A DNA stretch of 42,050 bases from positions 1 to 42,050 of the forward strand of contig JAFUPT010000166.1 in the NCBI GenBank assembly GCA_017481065.1. The letters run 5' to 3'. The notes beneath the pieces were generated by a model that worked only from the letters and a program-made list of their open reading frames with translations, had not been told where the DNA came from and searched no databases. Both the position numbers and the translations under genes were made by a program. The number at the start of each line of letters is the position of its first letter. Positions within the stretch are counted from its first letter, which is position 1. The stretch is from Clostridia bacterium (GTDB lineage Bacteria; Bacillota_A; Clostridia; Christensenellales; Aristaeellaceae). Below are positions 23,297-30,719 of the stretch, one piece after another.

Positions 23297-24449
23297 TGAG
23301 CAGCACCGCCTTTTCCCCGGTGAATGATTCCCATCGGTTGATGATTACATCCACATACTTTGGATCATATTCCATCACATAGCCGATACGCCCATTTTGT
23401 TCACAAGCCATGATGGTGGTTCCACTTCCGCCGAAAAGGTCCATTACAGTATCTCCGCCCTTGGTATTATTCTTGATCTGATAATCAAAAAGCGGAATGG
23501 GTTTCATGGTAGGATGTTCTTTATTGCGGGTGGGGCGATCGAATTCCAGAATAGTGGTTTGCTTGCGATCTGATGCCCACAGGTGTCCTGCACCGTCTTT
23601 CCACCCATACAAGCATGGCTCATGTTTCCACTGGTAATCCTGTCTGCCGAGCACCATGCTGTTTTTTACCCAAATAAGCACCTGCCGGACTTCCCAACCC
23701 GTCATCTGGCACGCCATTCTGAAGATGCCAGCTTTTGAATCGGCGTGCCAGATATAGAATACTGCGCCGGGTTTCATAACAGCATCAGCGGCCATAAACG
23801 CTTCTGTCAGGAATGTTTTGAGCTCTTCATCGGTCTGTGCATCATTTTCGATTTTGAGTGCATCTTTGGTTTTACCCACATAATCCACACCGTAAGGCGG
23901 ATCTGTAAGCAGCATATCCATAAGCGCACCGCCTGACAGTTTTGCAACATCGTCCGCCGATGTGGAATCGCCGCACATCAGGCGATGCACGCCCAACTGA
24001 TAGATATCACCACGCTTGGCTTTGGGTTCCTCCGGCGGCGTGCAATCAAAATCATCATCGATGGCATCTGCAGTTACTTCTTTCCCAAAGTCAAATCCGA
24101 AATCAAACCCTTCGAAATCAAGGCCTTCCAGTTCTTCGATAAGCAGATCGGAATCCCATTCTGCGATTTCGCTGGTTTTATTATCCAGCAGGCGGTACTT
24201 GCGCTTCTGTTCTTCCGTCATTCCGGTGCGTATCAAAACTGGACATTCTTTCCACCCCAAGCGCTTAATCGCCTTAAACCGGGTATGACCTGCAAGGATC
24301 ACCATGTTTTCATCTACAATGATCGGAGAGCAATATCCGCACTGTTTGATGGATTCCATTACGGATTCTACGGCGCTGTCATTTTTGCGGGGATTATTCG
24401 GATAAGGCTTTATCTCCGAAGTTGCGAAAGTTTTAATCTCCATATTCAT
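23289..24449 (-). CDS. ParB-like domain fused to a DNA (N4-cytosine/N6-adenine) methyltransferase
   Basis: 386 residues, ATG 24449 with GGAG upstream. Residues 8-95 are a ParB/Srx-type domain (EIKPYPNNPRKND, then ILAGHTRFKAIKRLGW). After an acidic linker rich in Asp-Phe, residues 145-386 are a beta-class amino-methyltransferase: DPPY at 183-186 in LLTDPPYGVDY, and the SAM-binding VMDLFGGSGTT near residue 340. This two-domain architecture is widespread in phages and modifies DNA, probably protecting it from host restriction. It precedes the late region. Confidence 0.9.
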   Translation of the reverse strand: MNMEIKTFATSEIKPYPNNPRKNDSAVESVMESIKQCGYCSPIIVDENMVILAGHTRFKAIKRLGWKECPVLIRTGMTEEQKRKYRLLDNKTSEIAEWDSDLLIEELEGLDFEGFDFGFDFGKEVTADAIDDDFDCTPPEEPKAKRGDIYQLGVHRLMCGDSTSADDVAKLSGGALMDMLLTDPPYGVDYVGKTKDALKIENDAQTDEELKTFLTEAFMAADAVMKPGAVFYIWHADSKAGIFRMACQMTGWEVRQVLIWVKNSMVLGRQDYQWKHEPCLYGWKDGAGHLWASDRKQTTILEFDRPTRNKEHPTMKPIPLFDYQIKNNTKGGDTVMDLFGGSGTTIMACEQNGRIGYVMEYDPKYVDVIINRWESFTGEKAVLLNG

Positions 24450-24476
24450 AGCATTTGCTCCTTTTTCGTCGTTAGA

Positions 24477-24998
24477 TCACTCGCACTCCATAATTCGTTT
24501 CATGTGTTTCGCGCAGTTCTCAGATCCAAGCAAGGCCTCTTCAAGTGTCATGCCGCGGGCGTTTGCAAATGTGCGTATTACATCCAGCAAATCGGCAACG
24601 TTGAAATCGCACTCATAGTGATGCGCTACTTTGTTATTTCCACCCACAGACTCGGGTGTATCTGCATTCTTTTCCGGCATATCTACCAAATCCGGGTGGG
24701 TGGTTTCCTGCTCCAGCGCCCAGAGGATATTCCATGCCGCTGCACGCAGGTGAGGTTCATCGGTTTCGCCCGTCCAGTATTTCTTCAGATGGCGGAAAGC
24801 GGAATCAATGAAACTATGCTGAGGGATTCCGCGATCGACATTGCGTTCCCCATACTTGAGCGCACCTTCTTCGCAGTGCTTGGCAACATCATGGATCGCA
24901 TGCCAGGGGAGCAGGTCAAACCTGCCCTTGCCTGCATGCATGTCGCGCTGTGCCCCCGTGGTGAATTCGGTTCTTTCGCCGCTGTCTTTGATTGCCAT
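24477..24998 (-). CDS. dATP/dGTP pyrophosphohydrolase-like protein (DUF5664, MazG-like)
   Basis: 173 residues, ATG 24998 with GGAGG upstream. Residues 10-105 contain the conserved run seen in the DUF5664 group (FTTGAQRDMHAGKGRFDLLP, HCEEGALKYGERNVDRG, HLRAAAWNILWALE), an all-helical MazG-like nucleotide pyrophosphohydrolase. In phages with 2-aminoadenine DNA such enzymes (MazZ) work with PurZ. No PurZ or DatZ gene is visible here, so general dNTP pool control is more likely. The C-terminal 60 residues are of unknown role. Confidence 0.75.
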   Translation of the reverse strand: MAIKDSGERTEFTTGAQRDMHAGKGRFDLLPWHAIHDVAKHCEEGALKYGERNVDRGIPQHSFIDSAFRHLKKYWTGETDEPHLRAAAWNILWALEQETTHPDLVDMPEKNADTPESVGGNNKVAHHYECDFNVADLLDVIRTFANARGMTLEEALLGSENCAKHMKRIMECE

Positions 24999-25000
24999 GA

Positions 25001-25423
25001 TTATGCCTCCTGTATACGTTCAAAGGGGTCTTTGAAATCGAGCTTCAGGCCCATGCGGTTCCACACTTCATCAATCGCTTCCACGGTGGAGAGCGTCATG
25101 GTGATGTGCTGGTCCAGGGCGTTGAGAACATCCGCGCATCTCTTGTGCCCGAATCCATAGAGATCGTTGAGGGCAAGGCATACACCTGCATAACAGCCAC
25201 GCACGATGGGTTCAGCGGCCTTCTTGAAGCCATCATGGAAGCCCTTGTCGTAATTGGCCTGAAGGTCTGCAAGGGTGATGCCGTTACGCTGGAGTTCATC
25301 CATTTTCTTCTGCTTCACGGCTTCGATCTTGGTTTTTGCCTTGAAATAGCCGGACATGCGCAGTTCGGCGTTTTCCTTCTGTTCCTGCCGTGCATCTGCG
25401 CGGCGCTGGGCGCGGTTGCTCAT
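25001..25423 (-). CDS. Conserved phage protein of unknown function (helical)
   Basis: 140 residues from ATG 25423, which follows GGAGGTG and overlaps the previous stop (ATGA); a longer frame is not supported. The N-terminus is basic (MSNRAQRRADARQEQKENAE), then helical (QRNGITLADLQANYDKGFHD) with a region of conserved style (GVCLALNDLYGFGHKRC). Similar proteins recur in early operons of Clostridia phages, but I cannot name the activity. Confidence 0.75.
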   Translation of the reverse strand: MSNRAQRRADARQEQKENAELRMSGYFKAKTKIEAVKQKKMDELQRNGITLADLQANYDKGFHDGFKKAAEPIVRGCYAGVCLALNDLYGFGHKRCADVLNALDQHITMTLSTVEAIDEVWNRMGLKLDFKDPFERIQEA

Positions 25424-26055
25424 GCTGCACCTCCGATGATCAGTTCTTCGGCATAGGGAAGGGCTTCGACCATGTTGCAGAAATCGTGCCATTCGGAGAG
25501 CTTGTGGTGCTTCCGGGCATGATACATGGCGCGGATCACTTCGTAGTTCAGTTGCACGGTAGCCCGCATGCGGTAGCCCTCCGGCAGCAGTTCGATGAGC
25601 GCACGCCAGTATTTCCGATCCTGAGTGCAGTTGAAATCCTGCCGCAGCTTTTCGAGGGTTTTCAGCAGCCCGCCGAATGCGCTGTATGCATAGGGGATTT
25701 GAGAGATGCCTTCGATTTCGAAGTCTTCCTCTTCGAAGGGCTTGACATGGATTTTGTGCATCTTGGAGCAGGAATTGCGCACGGTGCCCACCTTATAGGT
25801 GTCGAATTCGAACCACCAGGGCTGCATTGCGGTGATATCGAGGGTGACATTGATCATGCGCATGAACTTGCCATGATCAGGACCGCCGCGGCGCAGGTTC
25901 TTCATGAGCTTCAGGTCTTCCGGGCCTACGATGAAGCAGCCGCCGAAAGCATGGGCTTTGCCGCTGTCGGATTTATCCCAGGAATTGAGGGGGTTGCGCA
26001 TGCCGCGAATCGCTGCCTCCCAGCCAGTCACGGCGATATTTTCAAACTGGATCAT
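25420..26055 (-). CDS. Conserved phage protein, function uncertain
   Basis: 211 residues, overlapping the upstream stop by 14 bases. The motifs AIRGMRNPLNSWDKSD, LDITAMQPWWFEFDTYKVG and NSCSKMHKIHVKPFEEEDF recur in a common Clostridia phage family next to replication genes. The arrangement faintly recalls flavin-dependent thymidylate synthase (ThyX) folds, but the ThyX signature (RHRxxS) is missing, so I leave it unnamed. The gene is coupled to the next by ATGA. Confidence 0.72.
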   Translation of the reverse strand: MIQFENIAVTGWEAAIRGMRNPLNSWDKSDSGKAHAFGGCFIVGPEDLKLMKNLRRGGPDHGKFMRMINVTLDITAMQPWWFEFDTYKVGTVRNSCSKMHKIHVKPFEEEDFEIEGISQIPYAYSAFGGLLKTLEKLRQDFNCTQDRKYWRALIELLPEGYRMRATVQLNYEVIRAMYHARKHHKLSEWHDFCNMVEALPYAEELIIGGAA

Positions 26056-26449
26056 TTACTACCTCCCGGCGAATCGGTTCTTTGATACAGGTTTCATAGA
26101 TCGGGCAGAAGAAGCGGTCACCGCACCAGTTTGCCCAGAAGCAGCGCCAGCACTTGTGGCCCGCGGGTGCGGAGCGATCTTGCGTGCGCAGTTCCTCCGC
26201 ATCGATCAGCTTTTGCACAGCCAGGGCGATGCGTTCACACATGGCTGCGATTTCCTCGCGGTAATCCTTCTGGTATTGCTTGCGCCATTCGCGCTTCTCC
26301 GGGAGTTCCGCACGCTGGCGGTATTTCTCCCGGCACGCTGCACAGAGCTTGTACTTGTCCTGTTCTTCAACATCCATGCCGCACTTTACGCACAGGCCCA
26401 GTTCCCGGCGTGCATAATAGGTGCGCTGTTCGTATATTTCATAATTCAA
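26042..26449 (-). CDS. Cysteine-rich, zinc-finger-like small protein
   Basis: 135 residues from TTG 26449 (GAGAGGTG 7 bases upstream; TTGA overlap with the previous stop). Two cysteine clusters stand out: LCVKCGMD with CAACREKY (about residues 19-45), and KCWRCFWANWCGDRFFCPIYETC (split as C-x2-C, C, C, C) near the C-terminus. They are likely structural zinc sites around a basic helical middle. The function is unknown. Confidence 0.7.
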   Translation of the reverse strand: MNYEIYEQRTYYARRELGLCVKCGMDVEEQDKYKLCAACREKYRQRAELPEKREWRKQYQKDYREEIAAMCERIALAVQKLIDAEELRTQDRSAPAGHKCWRCFWANWCGDRFFCPIYETCIKEPIRREVVNDPV

Positions 26450-26757
26450 GGATTTACACCTCTCCATTCCCAATGGCATGCCATGCCCTTGAGTTCGCAC
26501 TTTTCATTCGGATGATCCGGCGTGTAATGGCCGCATACCCGGCATACATCCACGAACTTGCCGCCGCACACGGTGTTCAGGTCAGCAAGGAGCGCATCGC
26601 GCTGGGCGATTGCCTCCTTTACCATACGAAAGAAATCTACACGGAGTTTTTCGCACACTTCAAATCCTGCTTCGCCAATTTCACACTTGTCGCAGAATCC
26701 ATCTTCAAGCATACACTTTCCGACAATTCGCATTGCACGAGTTTCCTGTTCAGTCAT
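26446..26757 (-). CDS. Small cysteine-rich protein
   Basis: 103 residues from ATG 26757 after GGAGGGAGAAAG. Cysteine pairs at CMLEDGFCDKC and VCGGKFVDVCRVCGHYTPDH suggest one or two zinc sites, ending with CHWEWRGV. This family is frequent in early operons of Clostridia phages. The start overlaps the small membrane gene upstream by 8 bases. Confidence 0.7.
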   Translation of the reverse strand: MTEQETRAMRIVGKCMLEDGFCDKCEIGEAGFEVCEKLRVDFFRMVKEAIAQRDALLADLNTVCGGKFVDVCRVCGHYTPDHPNEKCELKGMACHWEWRGVNP

Positions 26758-26866
26758 CTTTCTCCCTCCGATTTTCCGAGTAATCATCCGCATCGCTGGC
26801 CACCCATATGCAGGCAAGCATGAGGGCGGTCAGGAAGATGGCAGCGGCAAAGATCAGGGGCCACAT
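26750..26866 (-). CDS. Tiny membrane protein (38 aa)
   Basis: ATG 26866 with GAGGGATG upstream, TGA at 26750, overlapping the next gene's start. MWPLIFAAAIFLTALMLACI is one membrane helix, followed by a charged tail (VASDADDYSENRREKDD). It is tightly packed in the operon, which supports translation. The function is unknown. Confidence 0.6.
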   Translation of the reverse strand: MWPLIFAAAIFLTALMLACIWVASDADDYSENRREKDD

Positions 26867-26868
26867 TA

Positions 26869-27102
26869 TCATCCCTCCTTCAGCGCAGCAAAAACACACT
26901 TGTCCGCAGCGAATTCCGCAACATACTTGATTGCGCTCACAGCACAGATGATATCTGCTTCAAGCTCACGGGCATCCTGTTCACCCTGGCCTTCAAAATT
27001 TTTACGGCGAAGCATGATCGCAAACTGCTGCCCTAGTTCCAGCATCGCATCTGCGATTCGCTCCCAATCTTCCTTGGAAAGGGTTACTTTATCGAATTCC
27101 AT
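26869..27102 (-). CDS. Small acidic helical protein
   Basis: 77 residues from ATG 27102, with GGAGGAG 7 bases upstream; the frame is open further to 27138 without an RBS. The sequence is helical (SKEDWERIADAMLELGQQFA) and mildly acidic. The gene starts 2 bases after the HNH gene ends. The family is unknown. Confidence 0.7.
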   Translation of the reverse strand: MEFDKVTLSKEDWERIADAMLELGQQFAIMLRRKNFEGQGEQDARELEADIICAVSAIKYVAEFAADKCVFAALKEG

Positions 27103-27103
27103 A

Positions 27104-27649
27104 TTATTTCTCCTCCTTCGGTGCTTCCGGCATAACAACGTGCGCCCAATGTTTTCCAGTTATCGCATCTTGAATAGTGTGTTTTGAAACGCCGTATTTG
27201 TCGGCAAGTTTTTGAAAGCTGGTGTTATTTTGCAAACGTTCCTGCCGCGCCGAAATCACATCATCTTCAGTCAACCTTGCTCTGCCATTGCGAACTCCCT
27301 TTGGCGGCTTATTTCGGCCTTTTCTTTCGCGATCATCAATGTTGTCTTGCCTTGTGCCTACAAAAAGATGCTCTGGGTTTACGCAGCAAGGGTTATCGCA
27401 TTTGTGGCAAACCTCCATGCCATCGGGTATAGGCCCTACAAATGTTTCATAAGATAGTCTGTGTGCCGCAACGGTTTTCCGCGTTCCGTCCGTTCTGCTG
27501 CCTATAATCGTTCGCCCATAACCACGCTCCTTGCGGCCTTTCCATTCCCAGCAACCAGTCCAGGGACGTACAATCACATTCAGTTTTATCCGTTCGGATA
27601 TAGGCATTGTCGGAAATCCACGCTTTCTAGCTGAATAATCTGGAATCAT
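27104..27649 (-). CDS. HNH homing-type endonuclease
   Basis: 181 residues, ATG 27649 with GGAGG upstream, overlapping the previous stop by ATGA. The domain reads CWEWKGRKERGYG, AAHRLSYETFVGPIP, VCHKCDNPCCVNPEHLFVGT: an HNH_3-type nuclease with the AHR, CxxC and NPEHL motifs in order. Residues 125-175 (ARLTEDDVISARQER, KLADKYGVSKHTIQDAITGK) form a DNA-binding HTH. It is a free-standing selfish-type nuclease inserted in the early operon; the frame is intact. Confidence 0.88.
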   Translation of the reverse strand: MIPDYSARKRGFPTMPISERIKLNVIVRPWTGCWEWKGRKERGYGRTIIGSRTDGTRKTVAAHRLSYETFVGPIPDGMEVCHKCDNPCCVNPEHLFVGTRQDNIDDRERKGRNKPPKGVRNGRARLTEDDVISARQERLQNNTSFQKLADKYGVSKHTIQDAITGKHWAHVVMPEAPKEEK

Positions 27650-28221
27650 TCAAGTCCCTCCGTGCTTGGCAGTGGCATCCAGTGGGTGACTTCGAGTTTG
27701 TCAGCATTGGGTTCTTTTGCTGTGTCTTTTATGTATCTGTAACCATTACACCAAACTGTGTACCATTCCCCGTCATCCAAACTGCCTATATACTGGCAGA
27801 AATAGCTTCTTGAAAACTCATTGTATTGCCCATAGAGTTCAGTTTCTTTCACAAGGATCAAGACTTCTTCAAGGTCATCGGGCAACCTCTCCTCCACGCT
27901 GATCCACTTGGGCTGGGCATCTTCTCTCACGGTATGAATACCGCTAAGGTAATCCTCGTTGATTGCATCAATCTCAGTCTTCAGGGATTCGGTCTCAGCC
28001 ACCGCCGCATCGCGTTCGCGCTCAAGCTGCTGAACCATTTCGGTGAGTTCACCAATATGGTTTTCAAGCTGCTGGATAAGGGTGAGGGCATCTTTCTGAC
28101 TCACAGGTATGCACTTGCAAGTAAACTCACCCATATCATACGGACAACCTTCGCAATTACAACCGTCCTCATCTTCGGAGCATTGCAGCAGCCCCCGCTT
28201 GATCTCTTCAGGCGTTTTCAT
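27646..28221 (-). CDS. DUF551-containing protein
   Basis: 191 residues from ATG 28221 (TGATG overlap with the previous stop, GGAGG upstream). The N-terminal 45 residues are cysteine-rich (CSEDEDGCNCEGCPYDMG), then a coiled coil (about 55-95), then the DUF551 module from WISVEERLPDDLEEVLILV to VTHWMPLP. DUF551 proteins are common in phages and of unknown role. Confidence 0.8.
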   Translation of the reverse strand: MKTPEEIKRGLLQCSEDEDGCNCEGCPYDMGEFTCKCIPVSQKDALTLIQQLENHIGELTEMVQQLERERDAAVAETESLKTEIDAINEDYLSGIHTVREDAQPKWISVEERLPDDLEEVLILVKETELYGQYNEFSRSYFCQYIGSLDDGEWYTVWCNGYRYIKDTAKEPNADKLEVTHWMPLPSTEGLE

Positions 28222-28583
28222 CACTCCACCTCCTGTACGCCGCGCCATTGCCAGTTGCTCAAATCAACGCATGTGTTGCAAGGACATTCTGAATTGTCGC
28301 AGCCATTACACCCAAGCAATATCTCGGAACATCTGACATTGTGCTTGCAATGAGTGCATTCAAGCAAATTTTCCTTGTCTGCCCTTCTAAGCTGCTCCAC
28401 CGCGGCGTTGCGTTCACACTCAACCGCATGCCGCTTTTGTACTTCCAGCAGCAGACAGCGTTCGTGGAAGTCCATCGGAATTGCATCCACAGCGGGCATG
28501 CTCTCAATTATGTCAAGAAAAGAATGACAAGGTTCTCCATATCGCTCTATCAGCGCACTCCTACTGATCAGGTCGTTATTCAT
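28221..28583 (-). CDS. Small cysteine-rich phage protein
   Basis: 120 residues, coupled to the methylase gene by ATGA. It opens with DLISRSALIERYG and IIESMPAVDAIP, the signature of a widespread small phage protein of unknown role, and has a helical middle and a C-terminal cysteine cluster (CTHCKHNVRC, CNGCDNSECPCNTC) that may bind zinc. Confidence 0.72.
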   Translation of the reverse strand: MNNDLISRSALIERYGEPCHSFLDIIESMPAVDAIPMDFHERCLLLEVQKRHAVECERNAAVEQLRRADKENLLECTHCKHNVRCSEILLGCNGCDNSECPCNTCVDLSNWQWRGVQEVE

Positions 28584-29419
28584 CCTGCACCTCCCTCGCG
28601 TCCCCGGCCCATTGCTACGGCTTCATCATTCAGAATGTCTGCTATAGCAGCAAATATTGGGTAAGCTTGTGCTGGCACAACAGCGTTTCCTAAACATCTA
28701 AGTCTGTCCAACCGATTGGAAACCCCATAAGCCACTCTACCCACGCCGGGTTCAATTGACCACCGACAACGGCTGCCAAGTCTCCGTGCTTCTTGCCTGA
28801 TTCGCTGCTCCCTCTGCTCCCGCCAACTCTCGGCGTCGGAAACATCTGAATGTACTCCTGTGGCATCGGCGCCTTTCCCTGCTGCCAAGCTTTGGTTCGC
28901 CCTTTTGTTCCTGTAGTTGCGGTTGGCGTTGTCAGCCACAAAGAATACTCGTTCGCGTCTGTGGTGCGCCCCGATAGCCGCAGCTTCATAATCAAAGATT
29001 GCACACCGAAATCCTTCACGCTCCAAGTCCGATACAATGTCGGCAGCGGCAATTCGCAGGATTCCAGGTACGTTTTCACCCACCACGAAACGCGGGTTAA
29101 GTTCTCTGATAACTCGCAACATTTCGGGCCAAAGGTATCTGGAGTCTTCTTTGCCTTTTTGCTGTCCGGCCACGGAAAACGGTTGGCAAGGGAATCCCCC
29201 TGAAATAACATCAATTGTTCGCAAACCAGTTTTTGCATAAAAATCCTCTCCTGTAAGCGTTCTAACATCACGCCACTTGGGCACATCGGGATAATGCTTT
29301 TTCAAAATATCATGCGGATAATCTGCAAACTCGCACTGGCCAACAGTTTTAAAACCTGCCCACTCCGCTGCAAGATCAAGTCCTCCGATGCCGCTGAATA
29401 AACTGAGGTGAGTATTCAT
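28580..29419 (-). CDS. dcm: DNA (cytosine-5) methyltransferase
   Basis: 279 residues from ATG 29419, overlapping the upstream stop by ATGA. It has motif I LFSGIGGLDLAAEWAG, motif IV GGFPCQPFSVAG with the catalytic Cys, motif VI VVGENVPG, motif VIII HHRRERVFFVAD, a short recognition region, and motif IX/X RLRCLGNAVVPAQAYPI. All catalytic motifs are intact. It probably guards phage DNA against host restriction. A long second frame is open inside it (28690-29286), which deserves separate attention. Confidence 0.93.
   Translation of the reverse strand: MNTHLSLFSGIGGLDLAAEWAGFKTVGQCEFADYPHDILKKHYPDVPKWRDVRTLTGEDFYAKTGLRTIDVISGGFPCQPFSVAGQQKGKEDSRYLWPEMLRVIRELNPRFVVGENVPGILRIAAADIVSDLEREGFRCAIFDYEAAAIGAHHRRERVFFVADNANRNYRNKRANQSLAAGKGADATGVHSDVSDAESWREQREQRIRQEARRLGSRCRWSIEPGVGRVAYGVSNRLDRLRCLGNAVVPAQAYPIFAAIADILNDEAVAMGRGREGGAG
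28690..29286 (-). other. Overlapping open frame within the cytosine methylase
   Basis: A frame of 198 codons lies inside the methylase gene, same strand, shifted by one base. Its end, LNPAWVEWLMGFPIGWTDL, is a motif I associate with phage proteins linked to cytosine methylases, and its middle (SWWVKTYLESCELPLPTLYR) also reads like protein. There is no RBS at its ATG, so if made it might come from frameshifting. It may equally be a mere echo of the conserved methylase frame. Confidence 0.35.
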
Positions 29420-29553
29420 TGCCCCAACCCCCAATTCACAAAGTACCAGAACTCCGGGCAGAACTTGCACAGCCCGACGCCGACCACCACGCCTGCCAGC
29501 CCGATCGCCAGCAGCATCAGCACGTCCGCAAGGGTGTCTTTCCAGTCTCTCAT
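29416..29553 (-). CDS. Tiny membrane protein (45 aa)
   Basis: ATG 29553 with GAGAGGTAAG upstream; the TGA overlaps the methylase ATG. The sequence MRDWKDTLADVLMLLAIGLA then GVVVGVGLCKFCPEFWYFV gives a single membrane helix. It is packed without gap between its neighbours, which supports it as a gene. The function is unknown. Confidence 0.6.
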   Translation of the reverse strand: MRDWKDTLADVLMLLAIGLAGVVVGVGLCKFCPEFWYFVNWGLGQ

Positions 29554-29556
29554 AGC

Positions 29557-29796
29557 TTACCTCTCTCTCATTTTGCGCCGCATCGCCTTGCAGCTTTGCT
29601 TTGCCTTGAATTCGTTCACGGCGTTGAAATCTTCACGATTCTTGCGTTCAAGGGCCTTGCGCTCTTCCTGCCGGGATTTGAAACCGATGTAATCCGGGCA
29701 TTTATCATGGCAGGCGGGCGCACGCTTTCCGCATTCGAAGCACGGCCCTTTATCCCGCCAGCGAAGGGGAAGGCCCTTCTGAGGGGAAGGATTCAT
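29557..29796 (-). CDS. Small basic, cysteine-containing protein
   Basis: 79 residues from ATG 29796 (GGAGGCGTTC upstream, ATGA overlap); longer frames lack an RBS. A zinc-ribbon-like start (GPCFECGKRAPACHDKCPDY) is followed by a strongly basic helix (SRQEERKALERKNREDF). This family recurs in Clostridia phages near resolvase-like genes. It possibly binds nucleic acid. Confidence 0.7.
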   Translation of the reverse strand: MNPSPQKGLPLRWRDKGPCFECGKRAPACHDKCPDYIGFKSRQEERKALERKNREDFNAVNEFKAKQSCKAMRRKMRER

Positions 29797-29921
29797 GAAC
29801 GCCTCCCGGAGCCGCTGTGTTCGCGCTTGCCTTCGTAATACTTGCGCCATGCCATCCAGTTGTACAGATGGGCAAGGCCCATGCCCAGGGCTACAAAGCC
29901 GAAAGCCTGCCAAATGCTCAT
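29793..29921 (-). CDS. Tiny protein (42 aa), amphipathic or membrane
   Basis: ATG 29921 with GAGGTGCAAAA upstream, overlapping both neighbours by ATGA. MSIWQAFGFVALGMGLAHLY is hydrophobic, then a basic tail (RKYYEGKREHSGSGRRS). It is probably membrane-associated. The function is unknown. Confidence 0.58.
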   Translation of the reverse strand: MSIWQAFGFVALGMGLAHLYNWMAWRKYYEGKREHSGSGRRS

Positions 29922-30277
29922 TTTTGCACCTCTTTCTTATCCAAAGCCATGCCCGCTTCATATTCACGATAGATTTGCATCCAATCATCCAAATACATGG
30001 TTACAAGAATGCGGGCGTTGTTCTTTTTGTGAAAAACTGTCGGAAACAAACCGCTTGAAGCAGAATCGCGTTCGGCCTGCTCCATCCATGAGTACAGGTA
30101 CATTTTCTCTTGATTCTTTGCTTCGATGTGAATTCCCGGAAGCCCCACAACATCTGATGCATCGCCAGTTTTTCCGCAATATTGCGCTGTTCTTCTAGCC
30201 TGATACCCATAATCCCTGAATATGCTGGCCAATTTGAGCTCGAATCTGCGACCTTTTTCTCTTTGCATCTTGCTCAT
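29918..30277 (-). CDS. PDDEXK nuclease, Holliday junction resolvase-like
   Basis: 119 residues. The start KMQREKGRRFELKLASIFRD and the core GDASDVVGLPGIHIEAK give the E..., D and ExK residues of the PDDEXK fold as in archaeal Hjc-like and phage resolvases, followed by FPTVFHKKNNARILVTM. It likely resolves branched DNA made during replication and recombination before packaging. It sits between a wHTH gene and small ORFs, coupled by ATGA on both sides. Confidence 0.8.
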   Translation of the reverse strand: MSKMQREKGRRFELKLASIFRDYGYQARRTAQYCGKTGDASDVVGLPGIHIEAKNQEKMYLYSWMEQAERDSASSGLFPTVFHKKNNARILVTMYLDDWMQIYREYEAGMALDKKEVQK

Positions 30278-30588
30278 CCCGCAGCCCTCCCGGCTTCGAT
30301 GCCAGCCAGCACCCGGCGGGCGTTTTCGATGGGCTTTGCGGTGTTCGCCGCACGTTTACGGGTTTCATGGATGAAATGGCGGATTTCATCGGGCTTATCG
30401 GTGCGATAATAGCCTTTCACGCCGTTCTGGCTGTGGGATACGATGAAGGTACCATCCACGGGTTCCTTGCAGCGCAATTCCGCGATGCGCTGGCGGGCGG
30501 TTCTATCGTTGCAGTTCCAGAGCCTTGCAAGATCACTGCGGGAAATTGCATTTTCGCGGCCTACGGGGATATCCTTGACGTTGTACAT
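30274..30588 (-). CDS. Winged-helix DNA-binding protein
   Basis: 104 residues, ATG 30588 with GGAGG 7 bases upstream. The HTH is ISRSDLARLWNCNDRTARQR, followed by a wing (GTFIVSHSQNGVKGYYR) and a basic helical tail. It is common beside DnaD-like replication genes in Clostridia phages. The role may be regulatory or in replication. Confidence 0.75.
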   Translation of the reverse strand: MYNVKDIPVGRENAISRSDLARLWNCNDRTARQRIAELRCKEPVDGTFIVSHSQNGVKGYYRTDKPDEIRHFIHETRKRAANTAKPIENARRVLAGIEAGRAAG

Positions 30589-30591
30589 GAA

Positions 30592-30717
30592 TCATCCTCC
30601 TTCCGTTTCATCATCGAGGGGTTCTTCGAAATCGGCATCTGCGTCCACCCATGCGGAGAAATCGCGCTCCGCATAGGCTTCGCAGCGGTCGAGAAATTCA
30701 AGATAATCGTTGAACAT
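30592..30717 (-). CDS. Tiny acidic protein (41 aa)
   Basis: ATG 30717 just after the TGA of the replication gene (30720), with no clear RBS, so probably coupled. The sequence starts MFNDYLEFLDRCEAYAERDF and is very acidic (WVDADADFEEPLDDETEGG). The function is unknown; a DNA-mimic or partner-binding role cannot be judged from this. Confidence 0.5.
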   Translation of the reverse strand: MFNDYLEFLDRCEAYAERDFSAWVDADADFEEPLDDETEGG

Positions 30718-30719
30718 GA

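Noticed and set aside
25420..26055. Thymidylate synthase ThyX
   Set aside because: Only a loose resemblance in helical pattern; the ThyX signature RHRxxS is absent, so the name is not supported.
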